From contig NZ_JAAQPI010000001.1 of the NCBI RefSeq assembly GCF_011683955.1, forward strand, positions 620,001 through 684,000: DNA of 64,000 bases. Reading direction: 5' to 3'. Below, piece by piece: positions 38,427 through 47,650 of the stretch. The stretch's first letter is position 1. Each line of letters begins with the position of its first letter. A program made the translations under genes and the position numbers. The stretch comes from Pseudomaricurvus alkylphenolicus. GTDB taxonomy: Bacteria > Pseudomonadota > Gammaproteobacteria > Pseudomonadales > Cellvibrionaceae. The notes beneath the pieces were generated by a model. It was not told where the DNA came from. It saw only the letters and a list, made by a program, of their open reading frames with translations, and made no database searches.

Positions 38427-39437
38427 ATGATTTGCTTAAATGATGTCCAGCAGGCACAACGACGTATCGCTGCCTACATCCATAAGACTCCTGTTGTCAC
38501 CAGCAAACGTCTGAACGATTGGCTTGGACATTCCGTCTACTTTAAAGCCGAGTGCTTACAGAAAGTGGGAGCATTTAAGGCGCGGGGTGCCTGTAATACT
38601 CTGGCCTGGCTAATCGAAACCGGCACCAAACCCAAACACGTTGTCAGCAACAGTTCAGGCAATCATGCACAGGCAGTCGCCTGGAGTGCCCGTCAATTCA
38701 ACATACCCGCCACCATATATATGCCCCGCAACGTCTCCAGAGTGAAAGCCAAAGCAACTGCGGCCTACGGCGCTGAAGTGGTTTTTTGTGAATCCCGCGC
38801 CGAAGCCGATCAACGGGCATCGGAAGCGGCCGTACAAACAGGAACTTTCTGGATACCACCGTTTAACCATGAACAAGTGATCGCGGGCCAGGGAACTGCA
38901 GCTTACGAAGCTCTGGAGCATCTACACCGCGAGAACAAGAAAGTGAATGCCGTATTCGCGCCTTGCGGCGGTGGTGGTATTCTTTCAGGAAGCCTGATCA
39001 GTACACGTGGACTTTCTCGCAGCACCAGCGTCATTGGCGCAGAGCCTCTCAAAGCCAACGACGCCGCGCAGTCCCTAAGGCGGGGCGAAATCGTGAGGTT
39101 GCCGGAACAGCCTGTAACTCTGGCTGACGGAGCAATGCCCTTATCAGTCGGTGACATTACTTTTGATCATCTCAAGCAACTGGACGATTTTTTTGAGATA
39201 GGAGAAGAGTCAATCGCCTATTGGACCCAGTGGATCAGCCATCTATTGAAGCTACATGTTGAGCCGACAAGCGCCATGTCAATGGAAGCCGTCAGACAAT
39301 GGTTAAGACCCAAATCTACACGGCAGACCGTATTGGTTATTCTGACTGGAGGAAATATAGACCATCAAATGATGTCCCGAATCTGGCAGGAAGATTACTT
39401 GTCAGAGGTACCGACCTGCCAGACCGATCCATATTGA
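38427..39437 (+). CDS. Threonine dehydratase / serine racemase / hydroxyaspartate dehydratase-family PLP enzyme
   Basis: The 336-residue fold-type-II enzyme has PLP Lys in KVGAFKARGACN (near 53), the substrate loop SNSSGNHAQA and the phosphate-binding CGGGGILSGS (near 186). It lacks the C-terminal ACT domains of biosynthetic threonine deaminase, so it is of the catabolic or racemase type. Possible reactions are dehydration of L-threonine, L-serine or L-3-hydroxyaspartate, or serine racemisation. Together with the OCD-family enzyme and the D-threonine-aldolase-fold enzymes it recalls BhcB, BhcD and BhcC. The ATG has only a weak ribosome site, but spacing of nine bases after the AraC gene suggests coupling. 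Confidence 0.83.
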   Translation: MICLNDVQQAQRRIAAYIHKTPVVTSKRLNDWLGHSVYFKAECLQKVGAFKARGACNTLAWLIETGTKPKHVVSNSSGNHAQAVAWSARQFNIPATIYMPRNVSRVKAKATAAYGAEVVFCESRAEADQRASEAAVQTGTFWIPPFNHEQVIAGQGTAAYEALEHLHRENKKVNAVFAPCGGGGILSGSLISTRGLSRSTSVIGAEPLKANDAAQSLRRGEIVRLPEQPVTLADGAMPLSVGDITFDHLKQLDDFFEIGEESIAYWTQWISHLLKLHVEPTSAMSMEAVRQWLRPKSTRQTVLVILTGGNIDHQMMSRIWQEDYLSEVPTCQTDPY

Positions 39438-39442
39438 TACTT

Positions 39443-40495
39443 CTATGAATCGTAGAACCTAAGTTGAATTTCTTTGGCAGAGTCCGTTTTTGTCAGCATC
39501 AGCATCAAAAGGACTCGTGCCTTCTGTGGAGACAGGTCTCCAGAGACCACGAAATCCAGAAGATCGTCATCAACCTCAGCATTCCTGATGACTCGACCTG
39601 ATCCAACTCGAGAGCTTCTTACGACAATGACACCTAGCTGTCGCATTCTCGCCAATGCAGATTCTACTGCGGGAAATAGATTCCCATTGCCAACTCCGGC
39701 ATAGACGATTCCCTTTACGCCAATCTCGGCAAAAGCACTCACAGCAGCGGGCGAAGCACCTGCATAACCATAAGCAATTTCGGTAGACGGCAGTGAATCG
39801 ACCCCGCTGACGTCAAAGTGGAACGACCTTCGCTTTGGAGGATGGAAAAGAGTCGAACACCCCAGATCAATTGTGCCCAAAGGCCCCTTCCCAGGTGCTA
39901 CGAATGCATTGACGTTTAGGGTATTTGATTTGGTTGCGTCTCTCGCAGCGAGAATCTGACCATTCATCACAATCATCGTGCCATAGTTCCTCGCCTTTTT
40001 ACTCGAAGCCAGGGCTATTGCATCATACAAGTTGCGGGCGCCATCTGGGCTTATGCTTGTCGGAGGGCGCATAGAACCAACCAAAACCACCGGTTTTTCA
40101 CTGTCGATAACCAGATCCAGGAAATAAGCCGTCTCTTCCATGGTATCGGTACCGTGTGTAACCACAACACCGCTTACAGAATCCCTGCTCAGGTGATACT
40201 CAACTCTCCGTGCCAGCTTCAACCAGATTTCCATGGTCATTGCCTGACTGCCGACTTGTGAAACTTGCTCGCCTGTTATATTTGCCAGATCGTGAATCTC
40301 TGGTACGCTGCCAAGCAGGCTGTCTATTGGTAATGTCGCTGATTGATAGCTTGACCCTGTCGAATTTACGCCACTTCCCGCGATCGTACCGCCAGTAGCT
40401 AATACAACCACCTCGGCCTCTCCGACAGAATAGTCCGAATAGTGCACAAGGAAAACTGATATCAGAAATGCACTGATATTGAAAACTCTTGCCAT
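39443..40495 (-). CDS. Exported type II L-asparaginase
   Basis: The 350-residue protein has a signal peptide and both active-site motifs of bacterial type asparaginases: ATGGTIAGSG (Thr near 34) and VVTHGTDTMEETAYF (Thr-Asp pair), with SMRPPTSISPDGARNLYDA and the Lys in ARDATKSNT. It hydrolyses asparagine, and sometimes glutamine, in the periplasm. The length matches E. coli AnsB (348). A second, unrelated asparaginase (Ntn type) lies at 47651. It ends five bases from the convergent dehydratase gene and is about 230 bases after a TonB receptor gene on the same strand. D-asparagine is hydrolysed slowly by many type II enzymes. Confidence 0.92.
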   Translation of the reverse strand: MARVFNISAFLISVFLVHYSDYSVGEAEVVVLATGGTIAGSGVNSTGSSYQSATLPIDSLLGSVPEIHDLANITGEQVSQVGSQAMTMEIWLKLARRVEYHLSRDSVSGVVVTHGTDTMEETAYFLDLVIDSEKPVVLVGSMRPPTSISPDGARNLYDAIALASSKKARNYGTMIVMNGQILAARDATKSNTLNVNAFVAPGKGPLGTIDLGCSTLFHPPKRRSFHFDVSGVDSLPSTEIAYGYAGASPAAVSAFAEIGVKGIVYAGVGNGNLFPAVESALARMRQLGVIVVRSSRVGSGRVIRNAEVDDDLLDFVVSGDLSPQKARVLLMLMLTKTDSAKEIQLRFYDS

Positions 40496-40677
40496 GGTCT
40501 AAACTCCGATATTAGATGTATTTATCACCGAAACCCTGCGCCTGTGTATTCAGGATAGTAGCCCTGCAAAGCAGCGGTCTTAAGAGTTCCAGAAGAGAAG
40601 ACTACCAGGCAAGACGTTTCACGAAATATGAGCGTTGTGAGAAGAGATGTCGAGTTAAGATAGCTGAAATGAACTGC

Positions 40678-40709
40678 TTCGGGAGCGGAATTTCTTTTCC
40701 GCTCCCGAA
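40678..40709 (-). terminator. Strong hairpin after TonB receptor gene
   Basis: Thirteen-base perfect arms (40678-40690 and 40697-40709, TTCGGGAGCGGAA on the plus strand) surround the loop TTTCTT, 17 bases beyond the receptor stop. No T-run follows on the minus strand, so it could be a terminator or an RNA-stabilising stem. Confidence 0.55.
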
Positions 40710-40725
40710 TAGGACTAAACCACGA

Positions 40726-42813
40726 TCAGTAAGTAAATTTGGCTCCAATGCCAAAAGTCCTGGGGGGCTCCATATTGGAGTTAATTCCGCCGGCGACTCC
40801 ATTAAAGGCTGTATTCGAAAATACTTCTTCGTCGGTCAGGTTTCGACCCCACAGGTAAACTTGCCATTGGTTCAGGTTTATCCCTGCACGAGCATTCACC
40901 AAGACGACATCGCTATTGTTAAATATGTGGTTTCGGGTTGAATAAAACTCTGAACGATAGTTCAGATCAGCGCGAATAAACCCACTGAATTCACCGGCGA
41001 TTTTGTAGTCGTACTGGGCGGCCAAACTACCGTTCCACCTGGGTAAATTGGCTCTTTCCGGGCCATCTTCTTTCAGAACTTTACTGTAGCCTGCAGAGGC
41101 AACGAACATCAGGTTCTCTGTAGGACGATAGGTCATATCCATCTCCAGGCCCCGGCCAGCAACTTCTCCGGTATTGACCACGGTACTTTGTCCTGGCAAT
41201 TCTCCTGGCATATTAACCTGCTGCTCCGTATAGTCGAGATAATACACGGCCGCATTAAAGGTCAGATTGCTGTCAGGGAATGACGATTTCACACCGACCT
41301 CATAAGAGGTGATGTATTCCGGATCGAATTCAGCCTGCCCGGGACTGGTTCCTGATGTAGCGTTAAAACCACCGCTCTTGAACCCGCGAACCACTTTGGC
41401 ATAGCTGTTAAGCTCTTCGCTCCATGTATAGTTCACGACAAGAGACGGTGATAGCGCTTCACTGCTCGCAGTCTCAGTGAACGGAGCAACATTGATGAAC
41501 CCGGGGAAAGAGGCATTCTGGTAAAAATCTATGGTCTTTTCTTCCCAGGTGTACCTGAGACCCATGGATACCGACAGTGCATCACTCAAATCATAGCTGG
41601 CGTTACCGAAGAGTGCATAGGCTTCGGCAACTTCACTGCTGGCCCACAATGCGCTCAACCCACCAAATCCCGGCGCCTCAATTTGGGTTTCGCGATCAAA
41701 GTCCTGTGTAAAATAGTAGAAGCCGGCAGACCAGGTCAGACGATCACTGTCCGGTGAATCGATTCTCAGTTCTTGGCTGATTTGATATTGATCTTCGGTA
41801 ATCATCGCATCGACCAACTCATCGGGGGTTTGATCTATATCTGCGATGTAGGTCAGATCAGTGCCTCTATAGGAGGTGATTGAAGTCAACTGATGATCGC
41901 CGAGACTGTAACTCAGGGTTATAGCAGTGCCCCATATATCACGGTCATCAGCTCCTTCCTGTTCGTTAACTTGCCTGTCTGTCAGAGATTTCTGGTCCTC
42001 AGGGCTGGGGGTAATATCTTTCGTACCGCCGTTGCTTCGGTCCCTCTGCGCGTCGATTGAGAAGGTGATCTGAAGATCATCGGATGCTTGGTAGCTTGCC
42101 AGTAAACGACCACCCAGAGAATCCTTATCGTTAATGGATTCACCTGTGAAGGCGTTGTCGAGATAGCCATCCCGTTCTGTCGAGATTACCGCACCGCGAA
42201 GCGCCAGACGATCGTTCACAGGCAGGTTGAGATGACCCTTGATCGTACGCTGGTCGTAATTACCTACACCAATATCAATGGCTCCTTCCACTTCGTTGGA
42301 TGGCTTCTTGGAAATAATATTGAAGGCTCCCAATGTGCTGTTACGCCCGTATAAGGTACCCTGCGGACCTCGGAGCACCTCAACAGTGGCCAAATCTAGG
42401 AGTGCAGCGTTAAACGCACCTGAGCGTCCCAAATAGACACCATCGTGATAGACGGCAACACCAGACTCCAACCCTCCGTTTGTGGTGTCACTGCCAAAAC
42501 CGCGGAGTGTAAACAGCGATGCGGCATTGGAATCGAGGTTAACGAACTGGACATTGGGGACCATGGTAACGACATCTTCAAGCGCCAGCGCGGAGGTCTT
42601 CTCAAGCACGTCGGAAGAAAGCGCCGTCATGGAAATCGGAACATCCATGAGTCGCTCTTGCCTTTTCTGAGCATAGACAACGATCTCTTCGAGAAGTGAC
42701 TCGGAGTCGGCATAAGCTTCTTTGCCCGCATCCGCTGCGATTGCTGCGCCCGGAAAACAAAATGTAGAAATTAGGAACGCCAATGGTTTGATTGAAGAAG
42801 ATTTACTCTGCAT
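40726..42813 (-). CDS. TonB-dependent outer membrane receptor (copy in central block)
   Basis: The 695-residue protein starts at the ATG at 42813, which follows GAGAGGAAAC and begins a signal peptide ending in AAIAAD. It has a TonB-box-like LEEIVVYAQKR, the plug domain (VPISMTALSSDVLEK, LRGPQGTLYGRNSTLGAFNI) and a beta-barrel closing with the aromatic terminus KFTY. Such receptors import siderophores, cobalamin, peptides or glycans; the substrate cannot be read from sequence. No FecI or FecR gene is present. It is placed between an asparaginase and a CocE-type hydrolase gene, which suggests a peptide or amide ligand. It differs clearly from the paired receptors at 53676 and 62215. Confidence 0.92.
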   Translation of the reverse strand: MQSKSSSIKPLAFLISTFCFPGAAIAADAGKEAYADSESLLEEIVVYAQKRQERLMDVPISMTALSSDVLEKTSALALEDVVTMVPNVQFVNLDSNAASLFTLRGFGSDTTNGGLESGVAVYHDGVYLGRSGAFNAALLDLATVEVLRGPQGTLYGRNSTLGAFNIISKKPSNEVEGAIDIGVGNYDQRTIKGHLNLPVNDRLALRGAVISTERDGYLDNAFTGESINDKDSLGGRLLASYQASDDLQITFSIDAQRDRSNGGTKDITPSPEDQKSLTDRQVNEQEGADDRDIWGTAITLSYSLGDHQLTSITSYRGTDLTYIADIDQTPDELVDAMITEDQYQISQELRIDSPDSDRLTWSAGFYYFTQDFDRETQIEAPGFGGLSALWASSEVAEAYALFGNASYDLSDALSVSMGLRYTWEEKTIDFYQNASFPGFINVAPFTETASSEALSPSLVVNYTWSEELNSYAKVVRGFKSGGFNATSGTSPGQAEFDPEYITSYEVGVKSSFPDSNLTFNAAVYYLDYTEQQVNMPGELPGQSTVVNTGEVAGRGLEMDMTYRPTENLMFVASAGYSKVLKEDGPERANLPRWNGSLAAQYDYKIAGEFSGFIRADLNYRSEFYSTRNHIFNNSDVVLVNARAGINLNQWQVYLWGRNLTDEEVFSNTAFNGVAGGINSNMEPPRTFGIGAKFTY

Positions 42814-43024
42814 GTTTCCTCTCACCTGTATTTGCGATTTCTGCAGTTTTTGATTATTCGGTATTAAATTCAGGAACACTGGAATCTGAAGCACCATACT
42901 TGTAAACCGCGGCAGTTCAATTATAGACCAGTTCCATGTCAGTCTATGGGGTTAAACGTAGCACGCAAAGACAATTTATCTATTAACGCTATCTGATTTT
43001 TTCATAGGCACCAGCCCACCAGCA

Positions 43025-44905
43025 TCAGTGCGATGGGACCACTGGAAGTTCTAAGTGAGAAGCCGCTGTACTCGAACGATATATCGTCTGGGTTGCCTTT
43101 TGATAATCTCCCTCTCTGGCTCTATATATATTCATAAATTTGTTGGGATTTCGGTCGTAGGCCGGAAACCAGGATGAATGAATATGAACCATAATGCGGT
43201 GTCCCTTCTTGAAGGTGTGAAATTTGTCCCATATTGTGAATTGAATGGGGGACACTTTGGCAGGTTGCATCGGTTTAGGGTGGGAAAAGCTTTCACGGTA
43301 CTTCGAACGCATAACCTCCGCTCCCAACAGCATTTGATAATCACCCATTTTGACACCTCTTGGGTTGGACTCCGGATCCGGAGTGTTACCAGGAAAGACG
43401 TCTATAAGCTTCACAAAGAAATCAGCATCCGTACCTGAAGTCGAAGCGAACAAGTTGACACCAATGGGGCCGGCAATGGTGACATCCTCCTCCAGAATAT
43501 CCGTCTGATAAACAAGAACATCAGGTCGCGTCGAAACCAGGCGCTGATCTTCAATCATCCATGAGTGCCCTTGACGAGTGCGAATGTCAGTTGAGAACGG
43601 AACTGGTTTTTTCGGATCGTCTACATAGCTGTCTTTAATTGAAGTGGAATCCAACGGCGGCGGGGAGAAAGCCAGCTTACCACCTACGCGCAAGTAGAGT
43701 TTCTTTACACTTGCAGTCCTTGGCGGCCATTTATCGAATTTGCGCCAACGATTGCTTCCGGTTTCGAACACCGTGGCTTCAACCGGCTTCCAATCGCCCT
43801 TGCCTTTCAGGTGATATTCAAAAAAGGGAAGAACAATATGTTTTTTATACCATTCGGTGGTATTTGACCCAAAGTCAATGTCGCCCAGAGATCGACCATT
43901 GTCACGCAACCATTGTGTATGTCTCCAAGGCCCTATCACCAGCGAATTTTCAATACCTGGATTGCTCTTCTCAACTTTGTTGTATATGGACAATGGCCCG
44001 AAGAAGTCTTCGGCGTCAAACCAGCCCGCTACATTTAGGATCGAGTGATTTATGTGCTCCAGGTGGTGTGTAACAGACTGCTGTTGCCAAAACTCATCGT
44101 AGTTTGGGTGTTCGGCAAAATCTTGCCATGCCGGCACACGTCCATCAAAGTACTTCTTGTTAAGCTCACTCGTTGGCCCCGCTTGCAGAAAGAATTTATA
44201 CCCCCAGGGCGTTCCTTCGTAATCAAAGGGTTGGGGTTGCTGCTCCGTAACACCACTTCGTTCTCTGCCTCTGCGACTCAACCAGTCAAAAGAATACATC
44301 AATCTGAAGGCACCATTATGATGCCAATCGTCGCCAATAAACATATCTGCAGGTGATGCCTGAGGAGACGACGCTTTTAGCGCCGGGTGAGCATCGATCA
44401 TACCCATTGCAGTCGTCCATCCCATATAGGAAATACCCCATTGGCCGACTCGTCCATTGTGGCCATCGATATTCTTTATCAGCCAGTCAATGGTATCGAA
44501 GTTGTCTGTACTTTCGTCCGTTGCTTTGGAATCTGACTTGTCGGTTCTTATCGCGCGGATGGGCACAAACTCACCTTCAGACCGGAAGGTTCCGCGAATG
44601 TCCTGGTAAACGAATATGTATCCCTCTCTTGAGAATTCCTTTGAAGGCCCCATCGAATCCATGGGAATGTGAGAATTTCCGTAGTAGCGGATCGAGTAGG
44701 GTGTCCGATAGAGCAGTATGGGGTACTCTTGCGATATATCCCTCGGGGAATAGACGGCTGTAAATAGCTTGGTACCATCGCGCATGGGGATCATATATTC
44801 CCGCTTTTGATACGAAACACCCGCTGAATCCTCAGATCCCTCTTCACCTGCGCTGGCCAACATAGCAGGGTAAAAAAGCAGCAGAATATAGACAAGTATT
44901 CTCAA
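43025..44905 (-). CDS. Exported CocE/NonD-family serine hydrolase (X-Pro dipeptidase / amino-ester hydrolase type)
   Basis: The 626-residue protein starts at a TTG (44905) that follows GAGGAGG six bases upstream and opens a signal peptide (RILVYILLLFYPAMLASAGE); no ATG gives one. The S15 alpha/beta hydrolase core shows DIRGTFRSEGEF, the nucleophile in GISYMGW, the Asp in AGWFDAEDFFGP and the His in GPWRHTQW, followed by a jelly-roll C-terminal domain. Members are X-prolyl dipeptidyl peptidases, cocaine esterase, glutaryl-7-ACA acylases and alpha-amino acid ester hydrolases. A periplasmic peptide or amino-ester hydrolase is likely. It lies upstream of a TonB receptor gene with 211 bases between. 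Confidence 0.87.
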   Translation of the reverse strand: MRILVYILLLFYPAMLASAGEEGSEDSAGVSYQKREYMIPMRDGTKLFTAVYSPRDISQEYPILLYRTPYSIRYYGNSHIPMDSMGPSKEFSREGYIFVYQDIRGTFRSEGEFVPIRAIRTDKSDSKATDESTDNFDTIDWLIKNIDGHNGRVGQWGISYMGWTTAMGMIDAHPALKASSPQASPADMFIGDDWHHNGAFRLMYSFDWLSRRGRERSGVTEQQPQPFDYEGTPWGYKFFLQAGPTSELNKKYFDGRVPAWQDFAEHPNYDEFWQQQSVTHHLEHINHSILNVAGWFDAEDFFGPLSIYNKVEKSNPGIENSLVIGPWRHTQWLRDNGRSLGDIDFGSNTTEWYKKHIVLPFFEYHLKGKGDWKPVEATVFETGSNRWRKFDKWPPRTASVKKLYLRVGGKLAFSPPPLDSTSIKDSYVDDPKKPVPFSTDIRTRQGHSWMIEDQRLVSTRPDVLVYQTDILEEDVTIAGPIGVNLFASTSGTDADFFVKLIDVFPGNTPDPESNPRGVKMGDYQMLLGAEVMRSKYRESFSHPKPMQPAKVSPIQFTIWDKFHTFKKGHRIMVHIHSSWFPAYDRNPNKFMNIYRAREGDYQKATQTIYRSSTAASHLELPVVPSH

Positions 44906-45115
44906 TCGAAGCCTCCTCGTCTTGAACAAGCAACTACTTGTGCCCAATTTGATGGAAATGGCGGACCATTCTTCTCTGATTCCGGCTCCCAACACAAGCG
45001 CAAAATACTGATGAAGCTATCGATTTTTCCATAGTACCAACGACATTTTCTCTATTGAATCTCGATTGCGGCCGTTATAATGAATCCATGAATCTCCACC
45101 CCTAAGTTGTCGAAT

Positions 45116-45613
45116 ATGCCTGAATTAACAATTCGAAATGTGACACCACCTGATCTCGACAGATGCTTCCATATTGAATCGATTGCCTACAGTGGCGACG
45201 AAGCTGCCAGCAAGGAAAAGATCTCGAATAGAATTCTACGCTACCCGGAAGGGTTCATGGTTTTGGAAGTCGAGGGTACAATAGCCGGCTTTATCAACTC
45301 CGGCGCCACTGACAATGTGGAACTCTCCGACGAGGAGTTTAAGGAACTCGTCGGACATAATCCGAAGGGGCCCCACATTGTTATTTTGTCTGTCGTTGTC
45401 CATCCCGAATTTCAGGGTAATGGCTATGCTGGAATGCTGCTGGAGCACTTTATTGAAAGCATGAGAACCCTGAAAAAGATGGATGTCTTTCTTATTTGTC
45501 AGACAGATCTGATATCTATGTATGAGAAATTCGGATTCAAATATCTCAAACAATCAGAATCCGATCATGGTGGTCTGAGTTGGCATGAAATGGCTCTTAC
45601 CCTGAAGAAATAG
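45116..45613 (+). CDS. GNAT-family N-acetyltransferase
   Basis: This 165-residue single-domain protein has the acetyl-CoA-binding motif of GNAT enzymes (VVHPEFQGNGYAGMLLEHFI, near 100) and a C-terminal YEKFGFKYLK strand. It resembles bacterial arylalkylamine-type acetyltransferases (YSGDEAASKEKISNRIL near the N-terminus), which acetylate amines or amino acids. The ATG at 45116 is taken; a TTG three codons earlier is possible and neither has a strong ribosome site. Its end overlaps the convergent PLP gene by 17 bases. It could detoxify an amine or a D-amino acid, but no evidence fixes the substrate. Confidence 0.82.
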   Translation: MPELTIRNVTPPDLDRCFHIESIAYSGDEAASKEKISNRILRYPEGFMVLEVEGTIAGFINSGATDNVELSDEEFKELVGHNPKGPHIVILSVVVHPEFQGNGYAGMLLEHFIESMRTLKKMDVFLICQTDLISMYEKFGFKYLKQSESDHGGLSWHEMALTLKK

Positions 45614-46622
45614 CTGAAGGCTCATGCTGGAAAATATGTTTTCGATAGGCAAACAGGCCCGGTAAACCGCCGGTATGCACGAAAACGATGTTGTCGTCTT
45701 CATTAAAATGGCCCTTGCGAACCAGATCAATTAATCCGGCCATGGCTTTGCCGGTATAGACCGGATCAAGTAATATCCCTTCCAACCGTGACACTATCTG
45801 CACAGCTTCCTGCATTGACTCTGTGGGAATTCCATAGCCTTCCCCGATATAATTGCAGTTGACGGCAATATTGTCACGCCCTGGTGCATTACCCTCGCCC
45901 AGGAGCTGCGAGGCTTCTGAGACGACTCGAAGTACCTTTTCTATCTGCTCCTGTTCGGGAGAGCTAACCCCTATACCGAGAACTGGAACGGGGCAATTCA
46001 AGGCACTCAAGCCCATCAACAGGCCGGCCTGAGTACCACCGCTCCCCGTTGCGTGAACCACATGGTCGACAGGGAGTTGCTGCTCATTGGCCTGGGTAAT
46101 CAATTCCATCGCACAATCGATATATCCAAGCGAGCCAACTGCATTTGATCCGCCGATAGGAATAACATAAGGACAGCCCCCTGATGCCGCTATCTCATCC
46201 GCGACCTGCCCCATGGTGGTTGCCGCATCAGCCCCCCCGGAGCAATGCCTAATTTTAGCACCAAACAATCTATCGAGCAGCATGTTCCCGGATTCCCTAT
46301 AATCACTATCCGGGTTTAGCATGTCATCGACTATGACCAACTCACAGTTTAGGCCCAGCTTGGCCGCCGCCGCCGCTGTTTGTCTGGCGTGCCCTGATTG
46401 TATTGCACCCGCCGTAATGACAGTATCCGCATTTTTCAGTAACGCGTCGGCCATCAGAAATTCAAGTTTTCGAGTTTTATTGCCACCGGCGCCGAGACCG
46501 GTACAGTCGTCCCGTTTGATGTATATGTTTGGCCCACCCAGGTATTTACTCAATCGGGGTAGACGTTCAAGTGGAGTTTTTCTGTGCGCTAGCTGAATGC
46601 GCGGAAATCTGGATAGGAGCAT
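45597..46622 (-). CDS. D-cysteine desulfhydrase / L-cysteate sulfo-lyase-family PLP enzyme
   Basis: The 341-residue fold-type-II enzyme starts like CuyA and DcyD (LSRFPRIQLAHRKTPLERLPRL) with PLP Lys in GAGGNKTRKLEFL (near 48-60), the AIQSGHARQTAAAA loop and HATGSGGTQAG. DcyD releases sulfide, ammonia and pyruvate from D-cysteine; CuyA releases sulfite from L-cysteate; ACC deaminase is a further relative. The usual loop is QSNH; here it reads QSGH, an Asn-to-Gly change that may matter for activity. It is the last of three genes (isoaspartyl peptidase, D-aminopeptidase, this), all peptide or amino-acid related. The two main functions cannot be separated by eye. Confidence 0.83.
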   Translation of the reverse strand: MLLSRFPRIQLAHRKTPLERLPRLSKYLGGPNIYIKRDDCTGLGAGGNKTRKLEFLMADALLKNADTVITAGAIQSGHARQTAAAAAKLGLNCELVIVDDMLNPDSDYRESGNMLLDRLFGAKIRHCSGGADAATTMGQVADEIAASGGCPYVIPIGGSNAVGSLGYIDCAMELITQANEQQLPVDHVVHATGSGGTQAGLLMGLSALNCPVPVLGIGVSSPEQEQIEKVLRVVSEASQLLGEGNAPGRDNIAVNCNYIGEGYGIPTESMQEAVQIVSRLEGILLDPVYTGKAMAGLIDLVRKGHFNEDDNIVFVHTGGLPGLFAYRKHIFQHEPSAISSG

Positions 46623-46708
46623 GTTCTAACCCGACCTTCTAGTCCAATGAATAGCAAATTAAAAGCGCGCCACTGAAGTCTTTCCAAACACGACGCGGTT
46701 ATCTTCGA

Positions 46709-47605
46709 CTATGCGTCGAACACCGGCCTGTACATCAGCACGAATACAACAAACTTTGAAACATCTATCATGTTCCTGCCCGTGTATCGAATGGTGTAAG
46801 AATCCACCCTCTCAACAGAAGGAAGATAGCTTAAAAGCTCCGCTGTGCGGCGGCTTTTAAGACTCAGCTCCAGATTGATTGGCCCTTTGAAACGATAGGG
46901 TTCGATCTTCCCTGTTTTTTGCAGCGCCTTTTTGGTTTTCTCTTCGATAACTGAATAGGCGGCGGGAGGTGATAGTGTTCTGGCCGAATGAAAACCCAGA
47001 GACCATTTCACAACGGCAGTTTCGATATCGCCAAGCAAAGCAGCGGCTTCTTCTGCGATGGCATCATCACCTGAAACCATGATCACCGGCACACCAAAGT
47101 GACCGGCGATGGCGGCATTAAAGCTGGCTTCGGTCATGGGCGTACCGTTAATCTTAACCGAGGTGAACTTCGTACTGGAAATAGTATGTGCTCGCACCCC
47201 GTCGGGATTGTCGGAGCCGGAGTGGTAGCCGATAAAAATCACCCCATCGAAGGAATCGTCGATCCCTTCCATCATAAACAACGGCCGGGGCCAGGATCGA
47301 ACAAGTTGCACATTCGGATTAAGTTCGGCCGGCAGCAGTCCCTGGCCGTTACCGTGGGAGTCACTGACCAGAATCTCTGTTGCTCCCGCTTTGAATGCCG
47401 CCTCAATGGCAGTATTCACTTCATTTGTGTAGATCTGGCGAAACTGGTGATATTCGAAACCGCCTGGGGCGAGCTGGTGTTCGGTAACCGCGCCAACCAG
47501 CCCCTCCATGTCTGCTGAAATATAGATTTTTTTTGAATCTTTGGCTTGAGCTGTTGCAACACCCAGAGGCATCAGCAATAACCAAATTATGAAAGACCTC
47601 AACAT
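46709..47605 (-). CDS. Exported D-aminopeptidase, DppA type (peptidase M55)
   Basis: The 298-residue protein has a signal peptide (MLRSFIIWLLLMPLGVATAQA) and M55 metal motifs: ISADMEGLVG (Asp32, Glu34), VSDSHGNGQG and GYHSGSDNPDG, with VSGDDAIAEEA and the C-terminal RTAELLSYLP. DppA of Bacillus is a zinc D-aminopeptidase preferring D-Ala-D-Ala and D-Ala-Gly-Gly. Family length is about 270, the rest being the signal. The ATG follows GGAGC. It sits 45 bases after the isoaspartyl peptidase gene. Export suggests digestion of peptidoglycan-derived or other D-peptides in the periplasm. Confidence 0.9.
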   Translation of the reverse strand: MLRSFIIWLLLMPLGVATAQAKDSKKIYISADMEGLVGAVTEHQLAPGGFEYHQFRQIYTNEVNTAIEAAFKAGATEILVSDSHGNGQGLLPAELNPNVQLVRSWPRPLFMMEGIDDSFDGVIFIGYHSGSDNPDGVRAHTISSTKFTSVKINGTPMTEASFNAAIAGHFGVPVIMVSGDDAIAEEAAALLGDIETAVVKWSLGFHSARTLSPPAAYSVIEEKTKKALQKTGKIEPYRFKGPINLELSLKSRRTAELLSYLPSVERVDSYTIRYTGRNMIDVSKFVVFVLMYRPVFDA

Positions 47606-47650
47606 GATAGCTCCTCGGACGCTGACTTTTTCAAGACAGAATTTTTATCG

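Noticed and set aside
46233-46240. C-run in the D-cysteine-desulfhydrase-family gene
   Set aside because: Inside coding sequence, no facing G-run; chance.
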